The notes: a model not told the origin generated them from the sequence alone. A stretch of DNA of 16,032 nt from Methanobacteriota archaeon (GCA_002728565.1 PBUX01000045.1:4396-20427), one strand, 5' to 3'; shown: positions 8,091 through 15,376, counted from the first letter of the stretch. Translations and numbers: made by a program.

Positions 8091-8156
8091 GTTAAACAAA
8101 TCCTTGACATAATCCGAGATATGTTAGATAATGTTAGATATTAGTTAAACATAACT
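8091..8156 (+). repeat. Tandem decamer and flanking GTTAAACA copies around the promoter
   Basis: The decamer ATGTTAGATA occurs twice back to back at 8121-8130 and 8131-8140, covering the -10 element. The octamer GTTAAACA occurs at 8091-8098, just upstream of the -35, and again at 8144-8151 near the expected start site. The second copy is part of a small inverted repeat, AGTTA-N4-TAACT (8143-8156). Repeats placed this way are candidate operator sites for a regulator; this is inference, as the region is AT-rich and short repeats can occur by chance. The rest of the gap 7910-8207 holds nothing else I can identify. Confidence 0.4.
8104..8132 (+). promoter_or_regulatory. Sigma70-type promoter of the CIA30 gene
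   Basis: TTGACA at 8104-8109 and GATAAT at 8127-8132 are separated by exactly 17 bp, close to the sigma70 consensus (one mismatch in the -10). Transcription would begin near 8139, leaving a leader of about 70 nt before the ATG at 8208. The -10 lies inside a tandem decamer repeat. Confidence 0.6.
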
Positions 8157-8207
8157 TATACAAATCGGAGCAAAACATGCCGAGGATTTGGAAAAGGAGA
8201 AGTCCCG

Positions 8208-8801
8208 ATGCGAACAAATACTGGTCTGGTAGTTCTGTTTTTAGCTCTTCTAACAGGCTGTGGAGAAGCAAGCATTACCCAAGTAACCCCACCCGTTCCT
8301 CCCAGCGCGATGAAGGTTCTCGTGGAGTTCACTGGAAACGATCGGGCGTCCTGGTGGATAGTCAATGACGATGTGATGGGTGGTCGATCCAGCAGCAACA
8401 TCTCTTTGACTGGAGACAGGACAGCGTTGTTCACAGGTTTCGTTTCCCTGGAGAACAACGGGGGATTTGCTTCTGTCCGTGCGGGGTTCCCGTCTTTGGA
8501 TCTCTCAGCCTACAATGGCATCAAGTTGAGAGTCAGGGGAGATGGACGCCAGTACCAGCTACGTTTCAACCACGCTGGTTCCTACAGCGCAGTCGCCCAT
8601 GGAGTGGAGTTTGATACGACTCCTGGAGAGTGGACTGAAATTGATCTGCCCTTCGAGACGTTCCAACCTAGTTACAGGGGTTATATACCTAGGGGTATCG
8701 GTCCACTCGACGTGGCCCGTATTCGGCAAATGACTGTCCTCATCGGTGATAAGAAAGAAGGGCAATTTGCATTGGAGATAGACTGGGTCAAGGCCTACTA
8801 G
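8208..8801 (+). CDS. CIA30-family lipoprotein (galactose-binding-like fold)
   Basis: A 197-residue protein. The signal sequence ends LLTGC (lipobox, Cys18), followed by GEASITQ and a Pro-rich linker to about 33. The rest matches the CIA30 family, related to the mitochondrial complex I assembly factor NDUFAF1 and to carbohydrate-binding jelly-roll folds: WWIVNDDVMGGRSS (49-62), SLENNGGFASVRA (80-92), YNGIKLRVRGDGRQYQLR (102-119) and a closing ALEIDWVKAY (188-197). Bacterial members have no proven role; binding rather than catalysis is likely. The lipid anchor places this one in the envelope, unlike the mitochondrial protein, so a respiratory-complex assembly role should not be assumed. The ATG at 8208 has AGGAGA at 8195-8200, and the promoter lies about 75 bp upstream. 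The tspO gene follows after 98 bp on the same strand. Confidence 0.88.
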   Translation: MRTNTGLVVLFLALLTGCGEASITQVTPPVPPSAMKVLVEFTGNDRASWWIVNDDVMGGRSSSNISLTGDRTALFTGFVSLENNGGFASVRAGFPSLDLSAYNGIKLRVRGDGRQYQLRFNHAGSYSAVAHGVEFDTTPGEWTEIDLPFETFQPSYRGYIPRGIGPLDVARIRQMTVLIGDKKEGQFALEIDWVKAY

Positions 8802-8899
8802 GCTTGTAAACGATACTTCATTGAACACATCGTGTGGCGTACCAATGCTGCTGACATAGCGGTAGGCCACTGGTAACATCTCATTTTTAAGGAAACAGT

Positions 8900-9370
8900 G
8901 TGGAAAAATTAGCGACCTGGATCGTATTTTATCTCTGTACAGCAGTGGCAAGCAGCGCAGGTTTCGTGTTTCCCCTTGGTGACGCTAACCCTTGGTATGC
9001 TGAACTAACCGATCCGTGGTTTGCTCCGCCCAATTGGCTATTTGGTCCAGTTTGGACGATTCTGTATCTACTCATTGCAACTAGTGCTTATAGGCTAGTG
9101 TACGCAAATGATCACGTCCAAAAACCACTCGCCATAGCTCTGTGGGGTTTGCAACTGGCACTCAATGTGATTTGGACACCTATTTTTAGCGGTGCACAAA
9201 ATCTGGAGATAGCATTTTATTATATCATTGCGCTTTGGCTCAGCATTGTTTCTTACATTGTACTGACTTGGCGGGTTAGTCCTCTAGCAGCAGCTTTGGT
9301 TATCCCATACTCCATTTGGGTTACGTTTGCGGCGATATTGAACTACAACTACTGGCAACTAAACCCGTGA
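8900..9370 (+). CDS. tspO: TspO/MBR family tryptophan-rich sensory protein
   Basis: A 156-residue membrane protein of standard TspO length with five helices (about 5-22, 46-66, 77-96, 102-123, 129-149). Hallmarks are WYAELTDPWFAPPNWLFGPVW (32-52, the loop 1 and helix 2 signature), ALNVIWTPIFSG (87-98) and PYSIWVTFAAILNYNYWQLN (136-155). Bacterial TspO binds porphyrins and other tetrapyrroles and has been linked to tetrapyrrole breakdown, oxygen- and light-dependent gene control and stress. It sits in the outer membrane in Rhodobacter. The start is a GTG at 8900 with AAGGA at 8889-8893, 6 nt upstream. No tetrapyrrole, photolyase or rhodopsin gene is in this window; the CIA30 lipoprotein upstream is the only same-strand neighbour close enough to share a transcript. 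Confidence 0.95.
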   Translation: MEKLATWIVFYLCTAVASSAGFVFPLGDANPWYAELTDPWFAPPNWLFGPVWTILYLLIATSAYRLVYANDHVQKPLAIALWGLQLALNVIWTPIFSGAQNLEIAFYYIIALWLSIVSYIVLTWRVSPLAAALVIPYSIWVTFAAILNYNYWQLNP

Positions 9371-9461
9371 GAAAAATCGGGGCCAAAGACTAACTCTAAA
9401 TAGTATTTTGTTCGTCCAATAAGAGCCGTATGTTGAATCAAAAACTTCCAACGGGGATGGA

Positions 9462-10451
9462 ATGCAAAATTCTTCTGTTTTAGCGGTTCTTTCTTGGGTT
9501 CTGCTAATAGGCTGCGGTGAGGAAAATCTTCCAACGTCTCCCTCTCTCCCTGTGGCCGCCGGGATCGCTACTCCAAATAATGACGAAACTGGCGAATTTG
9601 GGGTCAAAGTGTCTGGTGCCAATGAAGTGACTGTGACATGCTCAGATGCCAATGTGGGCGACCAAGGCATTGTGGGCGGAGTTACTTATACTAAGAGATC
9701 TAGACCTCAAATAATCGCGCTGATTGCAGCACAGGATTACGGATCCCTGACTGTCACCTGTACGAGCAATGTGACGGACATGAGTTCCATGTTTGCAGGG
9801 GATGTTTTATTCAATCAGGACATCAGTTCGTGGGACGTGAGCAATGTGACGGACATGAGTTCGATGTTTGCAGGGGCTACGTCATTCAATCAGAACATTG
9901 GTGGATGGGACGTCAGAAACGTGAAGGATATGAACTACATGTTCAATTGGGCTACGTCGTTCAATCAGGACATCAGTTCGTGGGACGTGAGTAACGTGAC
10001 GGACATGGGGTTTATGTTTTATAAAACCTTGTCGTTCAATCAGGACATCAGTTCGTGGGACGTGAGTAACGTGACGGACATGAGCGAAATGTTCTACGTG
10101 TCTGTTTTATTCAATCAGGACATCAGTTCGTGGGACGTGAGCAACGTGACAGATATGAGTGACATGTTCCTGAAAGCAGATTCATTCAATCAGGACATCA
10201 GTTCGTGGGACGTGAGCAATGTGACGGACATGAGTTACATGTTTTCGGAAGCAGATTCGTTCAATCAGAACATTGGTGGATGGGACGTGAGCAATGTGAC
10301 GGACATGAGTTACATGTTCAGTGGTGCCGATCTTTTCAATCAAGATTTGAGCGGGTGGTGTGTCTCTAATGTACCTGCTCTACCCAGCTATTTTGACACT
10401 GGCGCTGACGCTTGGTCTTCTGCACGTCCTCAGTGGGGTATGTGCCCATAA
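9462..10451 (+). CDS. BspA-like surface lipoprotein with DUF285 repeats
   Basis: A 329-residue lipoprotein. The signal sequence ends VLLIGC (lipobox, Cys18), then GEENLPTSPSLP forms a linker. A short domain with GIVGGVTYTKRSRPQI (69-84) precedes the repeats, as in many DUF285 proteins. From residue 102 to about 300 there are 25-residue repeats of the form DISSWDVSNVTDMSxMFxxAxSFNQ, the BspA-type leucine-rich-repeat-like DUF285 motif (PF03382). The C-terminal cap reads SGWCVSNVPALPSYF and ends PQWGMCP, and its two Cys (300, 328) could form a disulfide. Such proteins are surface-exposed and thought to mediate adhesion or protein binding; the ligand is unknown. The start is ATG 9462; the ATG at 9457 is in a frame that stops after eight codons. 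The gene is a likely site of repeat-number variation. Confidence 0.9.
   Translation: MQNSSVLAVLSWVLLIGCGEENLPTSPSLPVAAGIATPNNDETGEFGVKVSGANEVTVTCSDANVGDQGIVGGVTYTKRSRPQIIALIAAQDYGSLTVTCTSNVTDMSSMFAGDVLFNQDISSWDVSNVTDMSSMFAGATSFNQNIGGWDVRNVKDMNYMFNWATSFNQDISSWDVSNVTDMGFMFYKTLSFNQDISSWDVSNVTDMSEMFYVSVLFNQDISSWDVSNVTDMSDMFLKADSFNQDISSWDVSNVTDMSYMFSEADSFNQNIGGWDVSNVTDMSYMFSGADLFNQDLSGWCVSNVPALPSYFDTGADAWSSARPQWGMCP
9765..10382 (+). repeat. 75-bp in-frame tandem repeat array in the BspA-like gene
   Basis: The hexamer TTCAAT marks each unit at 9810, 9885, 9960, 10035, 10110, 10185, 10260 and 10335, an exact 75-bp period (25 codons). Most units share long near-identical DNA, such as the block coding FNQDISSWDVSNVTDM. 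Units beginning at 9885 and 10260 instead carry FNQNIGGWDV and share the same DNA for it. The last unit (10335) has diverged into the cap. DNA-level identity points to recent duplication or conversion. Confidence 0.92.
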
Positions 10452-10573
10452 AACATGTCTTTTCCTCATTAGCTGAGTGGGTCACGTAAGTTGCGGACTT
10501 GCTTGACGGGATGGTACGTTCAGTCTCGCGATTTTCAATGAAAAAACCTCATTACTGCTAGGGAGTCTGATCT

Positions 10574-12046
10574 GTGAATAGGATATCTTTGGTTCGGCTG
10601 GTTCTCGGCCTTTGTATCTGCTTTGTAACTTTCAGTGGGCTGTCAGCTCAGTCAACGAAGGATATGCTAGCTGAGTTTATAGACGAGAATGCGAATACAT
10701 ACGAAACAGTAGCTCAGGAAATATGGGAACTGGCTGAAGTGGGTTATATGGAGAATGAATCAAGTGAGATGTTGCAAGGCTTGCTTCGTTCTGCTGGCTT
10801 CGACGTAGAAGCTGGTGTAGCAGGTATCCCTACGGCTTTTGTCGCATCCTACGGAAGTGGGGGTCCCATTATAGGGATTATGGGAGAGTATGATGCATTG
10901 CCAGGTATTACTCAGAGTCGTTCTGCTGAAATAGATCCTATTTTTGAAAAAATCGCAGGCCATGCGTGTGGTCATCATCTATTCGGAACTGGCAGTGTAG
11001 CGGCGGCTGTAGCAGTCAAGGAGTGGCTTCAAGAGTCAGGGGATCCAGGTACGATAAGAGTTTACGGAACTCCAGCAGAAGAAGGTGGTGCTGGTAAAGT
11101 GTATATGGTTCGAGCAGGACTCATGGATGATGTTGACGTCATGTTGCATTGGCATCCAGGATCCCAGAACGAAGCGAGTGCGGAGTCTTCCTTAGCGAAT
11201 AAATCCGGCAAGTTTAGATTCTATGGTCAATCGGCCCATGCATCGAGTGCTCCTTGGCGTGGCAGGTCCGCTTTAGATGGTGTCGAAGCAATGCATAATA
11301 TGGTGAATATGATGAGAGAGCATATACCTCCTGCGAGCAGAATCCATTACGTGGTTACCGCTGGAGGATCTGCTCCTAATGTGATTCCTAATTTTGCCGA
11401 GTCATATATTTATGTGCGGCATCCTGATCCCAACGAGGTGCGCCGAATGTTCGATTGGGTAGCTGAGATTGCTGAGGGAGCTGCGATGGGTACAGAGACC
11501 AGGGTGGAACATGAGGTCATTCATGGAATCTACAATGTGCTTCCCAACGAAGCTCTTGGCCGGCTGATGCATGCTAACCTCACTGCCGTAGGAGGTGTAG
11601 AATACACGGAAGAGGAATATCAGTATGGGGAAACAATTCAGAGTAGCTTTCCCAGTGACGTTCCGCCGATTGAGAGGGCGATGGAAATCGAGCCTTTCGA
11701 AGTAATAGAGGTGGGCCAAGGAGGATCAACCGATGTGGGTGATGTAAGCTGGACAGTGCCAACAGCGGGACTGAGTACCGCCACCTGGGTCCCAGGAACT
11801 TCGGCCCATTCGTGGCAGGCAGTAGCTGCTGGAGGTACGGACATTGGTAATAAGGGCATGATTAATGCTGCTAAGGCACTGGCATTTACCATGTACGATC
11901 TTCTAACTGAACCAAACTTGATTGAGGCTGCACAGGAAGAATTTCTCCGTAGGAGGGGTCCTAACTATGTGTACGAGCCGTTAGTGGGCGATCGTGAGCC
12001 GCCTTTAGATTACAGAGCCAGTGTGGTTGGTGGAGGAAACAACTAG
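10574..12046 (+). CDS. Secreted M20-family amidohydrolase, AbgB-like
   Basis: A 490-residue dizinc hydrolase. The signal peptide is MNRISLVRLV through LSAQ (cut near residue 25), so it works in the periplasm. Motifs include GEYDALPG (104-111), GHACGHHLFG (129-138) with Cys132 and His134 as likely metal ligands, TPAEEGGAGK (166-175) with the catalytic and bridging glutamates, LHWHPG (191-196), and SAHSW near residue 412 supplying another ligand. This set is that of the M20D subfamily and most like the B subunit of p-aminobenzoyl-glutamate hydrolase. AbgB itself is cytoplasmic and pairs with AbgA; no AbgA is seen here, so the substrate may be another N-acyl amino acid or peptide. The start is GTG 10574, with GGGAG at 10561-10565. 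It is followed after 24 bp by a metallopeptidase-like lipoprotein gene, probably in the same transcript. Confidence 0.92.
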   Translation: MNRISLVRLVLGLCICFVTFSGLSAQSTKDMLAEFIDENANTYETVAQEIWELAEVGYMENESSEMLQGLLRSAGFDVEAGVAGIPTAFVASYGSGGPIIGIMGEYDALPGITQSRSAEIDPIFEKIAGHACGHHLFGTGSVAAAVAVKEWLQESGDPGTIRVYGTPAEEGGAGKVYMVRAGLMDDVDVMLHWHPGSQNEASAESSLANKSGKFRFYGQSAHASSAPWRGRSALDGVEAMHNMVNMMREHIPPASRIHYVVTAGGSAPNVIPNFAESYIYVRHPDPNEVRRMFDWVAEIAEGAAMGTETRVEHEVIHGIYNVLPNEALGRLMHANLTAVGGVEYTEEEYQYGETIQSSFPSDVPPIERAMEIEPFEVIEVGQGGSTDVGDVSWTVPTAGLSTATWVPGTSAHSWQAVAAGGTDIGNKGMINAAKALAFTMYDLLTEPNLIEAAQEEFLRRRGPNYVYEPLVGDREPPLDYRASVVGGGNN

Positions 12047-12070
12047 AACAGTTTCAGGTCTCCGTATAAG

Positions 12071-12847
12071 ATGAAGACATCTCGTGTTTTCATGATCGTT
12101 GTTGCATTCTTGGCTTTTGCAGGTTGCAGCGAAACGATAGTGGAAATTGACATTTCACCGCCTTTCAGCGGCACTATATTTATAGATCCTGATATAATCA
12201 CTGATGCTGACCCTTCTGTCTATTCAGGTATGACCTATGCTGGCAGGGCATCTAGGACAATGTTTGATCGTAGAAATGGGGATGGGGGTGGTTGGATCAC
12301 AATAGATCCATACCTATTCGATACACATTACGATGACGGTTTGTCTATTGAAATACAGGTTAATCCTGAGTTTTCTACATTTGAAGAAGCACAGAAGCAA
12401 GCTGTTTTCTACGCTGATGCTGTGGGAAGGCTTCCCAGATCCTTACGGACCGATGTAGAGACCATGTGGATCCACGAAGGAGTTTTTCCATTTGGAGGAG
12501 GGAACAACAACATTCTCATTCATGTCGGTCAAGGTGAAGCATACATCAGAGACGGCATCCTTGAGGAAACCCTTGTCCATGAAGCTGCACATACATCTTT
12601 GGATCCATCATACGCAAGTTCTGCGGAGTGGATTCAAGCTCAGAATACCGATCCCACATTTATCTCTACTTATGCTCAAGATTATCCGATGCGCGAGGAT
12701 ATAGCGGAGAGCTTCGTACCTTTTTTAGCGGTGGAGTATCGTTCTGATCGAATTACTGAATCCCTCAAGAATCAGATTTTGAAGACTATACCTAACCGCA
12801 TAGCTTTCTTCAGAAGTCTAGGATTGGATATGTATCCGATCAATTAA
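12071..12847 (+). CDS. Lipoprotein with HExxH and ExxE-type motif, putative metallopeptidase
   Basis: A 258-residue protein. The signal sequence ends LAFAGC (lipobox, Cys19). The N-terminal third reads TYAGRASRTMFDRRNG and ITIDPYLFDTHYDDGLSIEIQ, probably beta-rich. ILIHVGQGEAYI (148-159) precedes ETLVHEAAHTSLDP, with HExxH at 170-174 and Asp178 four residues on. Farther down, PMREDIAESFVPFLAVEYRSDR (207-228) offers Glu213 as a third ligand, arranged like the second motif of SprT-like or anthrax-lethal-factor-like gluzincins; Asp178 would instead make it aspzincin-like. I cannot place it in a named family. No clear ribosome site precedes ATG 12071, which fits translation following from the amidohydrolase gene 24 bp upstream. 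It is convergent with the Omp85-type gene. Confidence 0.78.
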   Translation: MKTSRVFMIVVAFLAFAGCSETIVEIDISPPFSGTIFIDPDIITDADPSVYSGMTYAGRASRTMFDRRNGDGGGWITIDPYLFDTHYDDGLSIEIQVNPEFSTFEEAQKQAVFYADAVGRLPRSLRTDVETMWIHEGVFPFGGGNNNILIHVGQGEAYIRDGILEETLVHEAAHTSLDPSYASSAEWIQAQNTDPTFISTYAQDYPMREDIAESFVPFLAVEYRSDRITESLKNQILKTIPNRIAFFRSLGLDMYPIN

Positions 12848-12877
12848 GGGGCTATGATCGACGGTTCCCAAGGCCCC
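12848..12877. terminator. Possible shared hairpin between convergent genes
   Basis: GGGGC at 12848-12852 pairs with GCCCC at 12873-12877 across a 20-nt loop, in the 37-bp gap between two converging genes. The stem is short, the loop is long and only a weak T-rich stretch (ATTTTC) follows on the plus strand, so this is tentative. Confidence 0.25.
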
Positions 12878-12884
12878 AGTATTT

Positions 12885-14111
12885 TCAATACAGGTAGCCC
12901 AGACCGATGTAGATAGGGGAAGTAGCTTCCACGGAGTGACCAACATCAACGGCCACCACGAAATTCTCACCCATCCCTAGCCGCACACCACCTCCATATC
13001 CTGTGTGCATACTTGCCAGGATCTTATCCAACGGCATGTCAGTTTTCCACACCCTGCCACGATCCAGGAATCCAGAAAGGATTAGTTGGAAGGAGCTGCC
13101 TGCCATTGCAAACTCGTGTGCACGCCATCTCAATTCAGCATTCCAGAGGAAAAAGCCCTTTCCTACGTAGCGATTTTTTGGGATTCCTCTCAGTGTTTTT
13201 GCACCTCCCAATCCCTCTTCTTGCCGGAATGAAGACTGCACTATGAATAAGTCATAGAATGGAGCGTCGCCTTCAATGTTTTGTAGGATAAAACGATTAG
13301 CGAAGGTAAGGCGATCTCCCAGCGAAAAATATCTCCTGTCCGCTAGAGTCCACCGTACGTATTGTGACTCACTTCCCAGAAAGCTTGGTATAGCTTGAAC
13401 TAAAAATTCGGACCATGTACCACGTCGGGGTCCAGTCTCTCGGTCTCTTGTGTCCCAAACGAGCCCTGCGCGAAGGTGGTTAGACCAACCCCCTGGTACA
13501 TCACCTCCCCTCAATTCTCGATTCAGAAAAGTTTGACTCGCGTCTTCGGGTAGTGGTTCGACCCCTATGTGCGTTGCTCCACCTCCAACCAGAAAGCGCA
13601 CGGGTAAATCTCCTATCTGCCGCTGAAGGTTGGTCGTAGCTTCTGTCCTCGTGCGTCCGAACCGATAGTAGTACTGACCAAGAGATTCCTCTGTCGCTTC
13701 GTTATAGACAGAATTGTTCCCCAATCCATAGTAGGGGGCGGCGATCTGACGTTCGCTCCTGAGCGAACCGTCTATGCGCCATCCATTCGAAAGCAAGTGG
13801 GGAGCATCGAAGAAAAGGGTGATCTCACGACGGCCTTTGGTCGTAAATTTTACCGTGGGTTGGAGTGTGAAGCGATAGGGTGAGTATCCTCCTTCTCCGT
13901 AGTTATAGGCCGCCAGCAACACGCCGTAGCCGAAACCTTCGTCGGAATCGAAGTTGATTGCTGGAAGTCCATTTATCTCCCAGCCCGTTGAATTTGAGGT
14001 CTGCTGAGCTCCGATTGGGGCACCCAGACTGGCTAGTAGGACAAGAGCTCCTACTAATGTGTCTCTCAAGCTAACGTTTCTACCTTTATCTTGATTACTC
14101 AACATAGCCAT
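12885..14111 (-). CDS. Omp85-superfamily outer-membrane barrel without POTRA domains
   Basis: A 408-residue protein with a signal peptide (hydrophobic 17-33, likely cut near GAQQ). Directly after it, at INGLPAINFDSDEGFGYGV (47-65), beta-barrel sequence begins, so there is no room for POTRA domains. Omp85 features are GLVWDTRDRETGPRRGTW (216-233) and GGAKTLRGIPKNRYVGKG (302-319), whose LRG corresponds to the VRGF/Y motif of the lid loop, and a terminal strand ending GLGYLY with an aromatic last residue, as needed for barrel assembly. Length fits a 16-strand bacterial surface antigen domain (PF01103). Short forms like this are known but mostly without function; transport or secretion of a partner is a guess. 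The ATG at 14111 has AAGGAGAA (complement of 14121-14128) upstream. The gap to the upstream lipoprotein gene is 17 nt, so they share an operon. Confidence 0.88.
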   Translation of the reverse strand: MAMLSNQDKGRNVSLRDTLVGALVLLASLGAPIGAQQTSNSTGWEINGLPAINFDSDEGFGYGVLLAAYNYGEGGYSPYRFTLQPTVKFTTKGRREITLFFDAPHLLSNGWRIDGSLRSERQIAAPYYGLGNNSVYNEATEESLGQYYYRFGRTRTEATTNLQRQIGDLPVRFLVGGGATHIGVEPLPEDASQTFLNRELRGGDVPGGWSNHLRAGLVWDTRDRETGPRRGTWSEFLVQAIPSFLGSESQYVRWTLADRRYFSLGDRLTFANRFILQNIEGDAPFYDLFIVQSSFRQEEGLGGAKTLRGIPKNRYVGKGFFLWNAELRWRAHEFAMAGSSFQLILSGFLDRGRVWKTDMPLDKILASMHTGYGGGVRLGMGENFVVAVDVGHSVEATSPIYIGLGYLY

Positions 14112-14128
14112 AGAGTGGCCTTCTCCTT

Positions 14129-14683
14129 CTAGTTTTTACTGATCATTACAGTGAAGTTGCGATCCCCTATCTCTTGGGTCCATGACATTCCAAGGCTTGC
14201 AGCGATACCAGCATTGAAACTTGCATTCGACTCTTCGTATTCCATAGCACTCATTCCGTATATCTCTCCACCAGATTGTTCGAAGTATGTCAGGTATGGA
14301 CGATTGCAAACTGCTCTGACAGTGACTTCTGTTGCTTCCAGGACCTGACAAGTGTTATCAGGGTTCAAGCTCCAATTTCGATACATACCATTGAACAGAG
14401 CTATGGGAGTATCAGCTCCACTCCATCCAGCTGCGAGCATTTCTGCGGTCTGCTGTCCACTCTCACTTGGCGACAATCCTCTATTCATTGTTTCTCCGAG
14501 GTACAGAGCGAATGATACTGTGAATAAGTAGGATGATCTCTCCCACAGTTCACGCTCTGAAAAAACGGGCAGTTGGTATTCTTCTGACGCTATGTCTGGC
14601 GGGGAAGCTTGTGAAGAAGACTCATTGGGTTGGTTGCAAGCCATTCCCACCACAAGGATCATGATCGGAAGTAGTATTCTCAT
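14129..14683 (-). CDS. Lipoprotein of unknown function
   Basis: A 184-residue protein whose signal sequence ends VVGMAC (Cys16), followed by a Ser/Pro/Gln-rich linker to about residue 30. The folded part has an amphipathic N-terminal stretch (ERELWERSSYLFTVSFALYLGETM), a central AALFNG-like helix region, and a pair of Cys (112, 126) that could form a disulfide in the periplasm. It ends SWTQEIGDRNFTVMISKN. I recognise no family. The start at 14683 has CGGAGCG (GGAG is the complement of 14692-14695) at good spacing. It is the middle gene of a minus-strand operon: 48 bp downstream of the SnoaL-like gene and 17 bp upstream of the Omp85-type barrel. Tight pairing with the barrel suggests it may be an accessory or substrate of that protein; this is inference from position only. 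Confidence 0.8.
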   Translation of the reverse strand: MRILLPIMILVVGMACNQPNESSSQASPPDIASEEYQLPVFSERELWERSSYLFTVSFALYLGETMNRGLSPSESGQQTAEMLAAGWSGADTPIALFNGMYRNWSLNPDNTCQVLEATEVTVRAVCNRPYLTYFEQSGGEIYGMSAMEYEESNASFNAGIAASLGMSWTQEIGDRNFTVMISKN

Positions 14684-14731
14684 TTTTGTCGCTCCGTTTA
14701 AAGTAGTCTGCCTAGTAGATTTACTTAGATA

Positions 14732-15148
14732 TCACTCCCATCCTATCTGTTGAAAGAAATAGTGGGGATTCCAGATTTTGGTTAAGTGCTTGATCTTGTC
14801 TTCGGAAAATTCTAGAGCATAGACGTAATCGACAGTCCCTTTTAACCCTGTGGGCTCTAAAGGTCCACCTTCACCTGTGTGGGTTCCGGAAAATACGGCG
14901 AAGAATGAGACATGTTTGTTCCCTTCGTCGACTGTAATCGATTTGAGATCATATCCACAGTCTGGCATGAGACCCACTACTCCTTGCATCCAATCAGCAT
15001 AATCCTGGATTGTAGTGACTTCCAATAGGGGCGCGGCATGGGAAGAGAAGGATGCATTTTCCACACAATACTCTTTACAAACAGCCCAACCTCTACCGGC
15101 TTCACAGGCTTCAAAAAAACTGTTAGCGGTCTCTTTCATAGTTGACAT
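14732..15148 (-). CDS. SnoaL-like (NTF2-fold) protein
   Basis: A 138-residue cytoplasmic protein with no signal peptide, of the SnoaL/ester-cyclase type in the NTF2-like superfamily. Features are an N-terminal helix FFEACEAGRGWAVCKEYC (11-28), ASFSSHAAPLLEVTTIQDYADWMQG (32-56), FFAVFSGTHTGEGG (82-95), and a closing strand pair VDYVYALEFSEDKIKHLTKIWN (106-127). The NTF2 fold forms a conical pocket used by small-molecule isomerases, cyclases and binding proteins; the reaction here cannot be told from sequence. The Cys at 15, 24, 28 and 64 are notable for so small a protein. The start at 15148 has GAGGA (complement of 15155-15159) 6 nt upstream. It is the first gene of the minus-strand operon and diverges from the lipoprotein gene at 15377. 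Confidence 0.85.
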   Translation of the reverse strand: MSTMKETANSFFEACEAGRGWAVCKEYCVENASFSSHAAPLLEVTTIQDYADWMQGVVGLMPDCGYDLKSITVDEGNKHVSFFAVFSGTHTGEGGPLEPTGLKGTVDYVYALEFSEDKIKHLTKIWNPHYFFQQIGWE

Positions 15149-15270
15149 ATCGTTTCCTCATCATGGTTTGTGCGTTATTAGGACAGTACTAGCTATAAGC
15201 TTCTCGCGCATCCTCTGTCTATTTCCAGGGTCATGTCTATTATATACGCATATCAGTATAATACTAGGTA

Positions 15271-15300
15271 TTGACAGTAAAGTATTCGCCAAAATAGACT
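15271..15300 (+). promoter_or_regulatory. Candidate sigma70-type promoter of the small lipoprotein gene
   Basis: TTGACA at 15271-15276 is a perfect -35. TAGACT at 15295-15300, 18 bp away, matches the -10 consensus at four of six positions. Transcription would start near 15307, about 70 nt before the ATG at 15377. No equally good promoter was found for the divergent SnoaL-like gene in the 228-bp gap 15149-15376. Confidence 0.45.
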
Positions 15301-15376
15301 GATATTAATGGAATGATAAGAACGAATCAGAAAATTCGATAGGTCCGAAATAGCACATAAACCATAAGGAGGGTAT

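Noticed and set aside
8788..8806. CAAGGCCT / AGGCTTG hairpin at the end of the CIA30 gene
   Set aside because: The stem is short with a bulge, overlaps the stop codon and has no T-tract.
9765..10382. Regular repeats resembling a CRISPR array
   Set aside because: The 75-bp units are contiguous, in frame and encode DUF285 protein repeats; there are no unique spacers and no cas genes.
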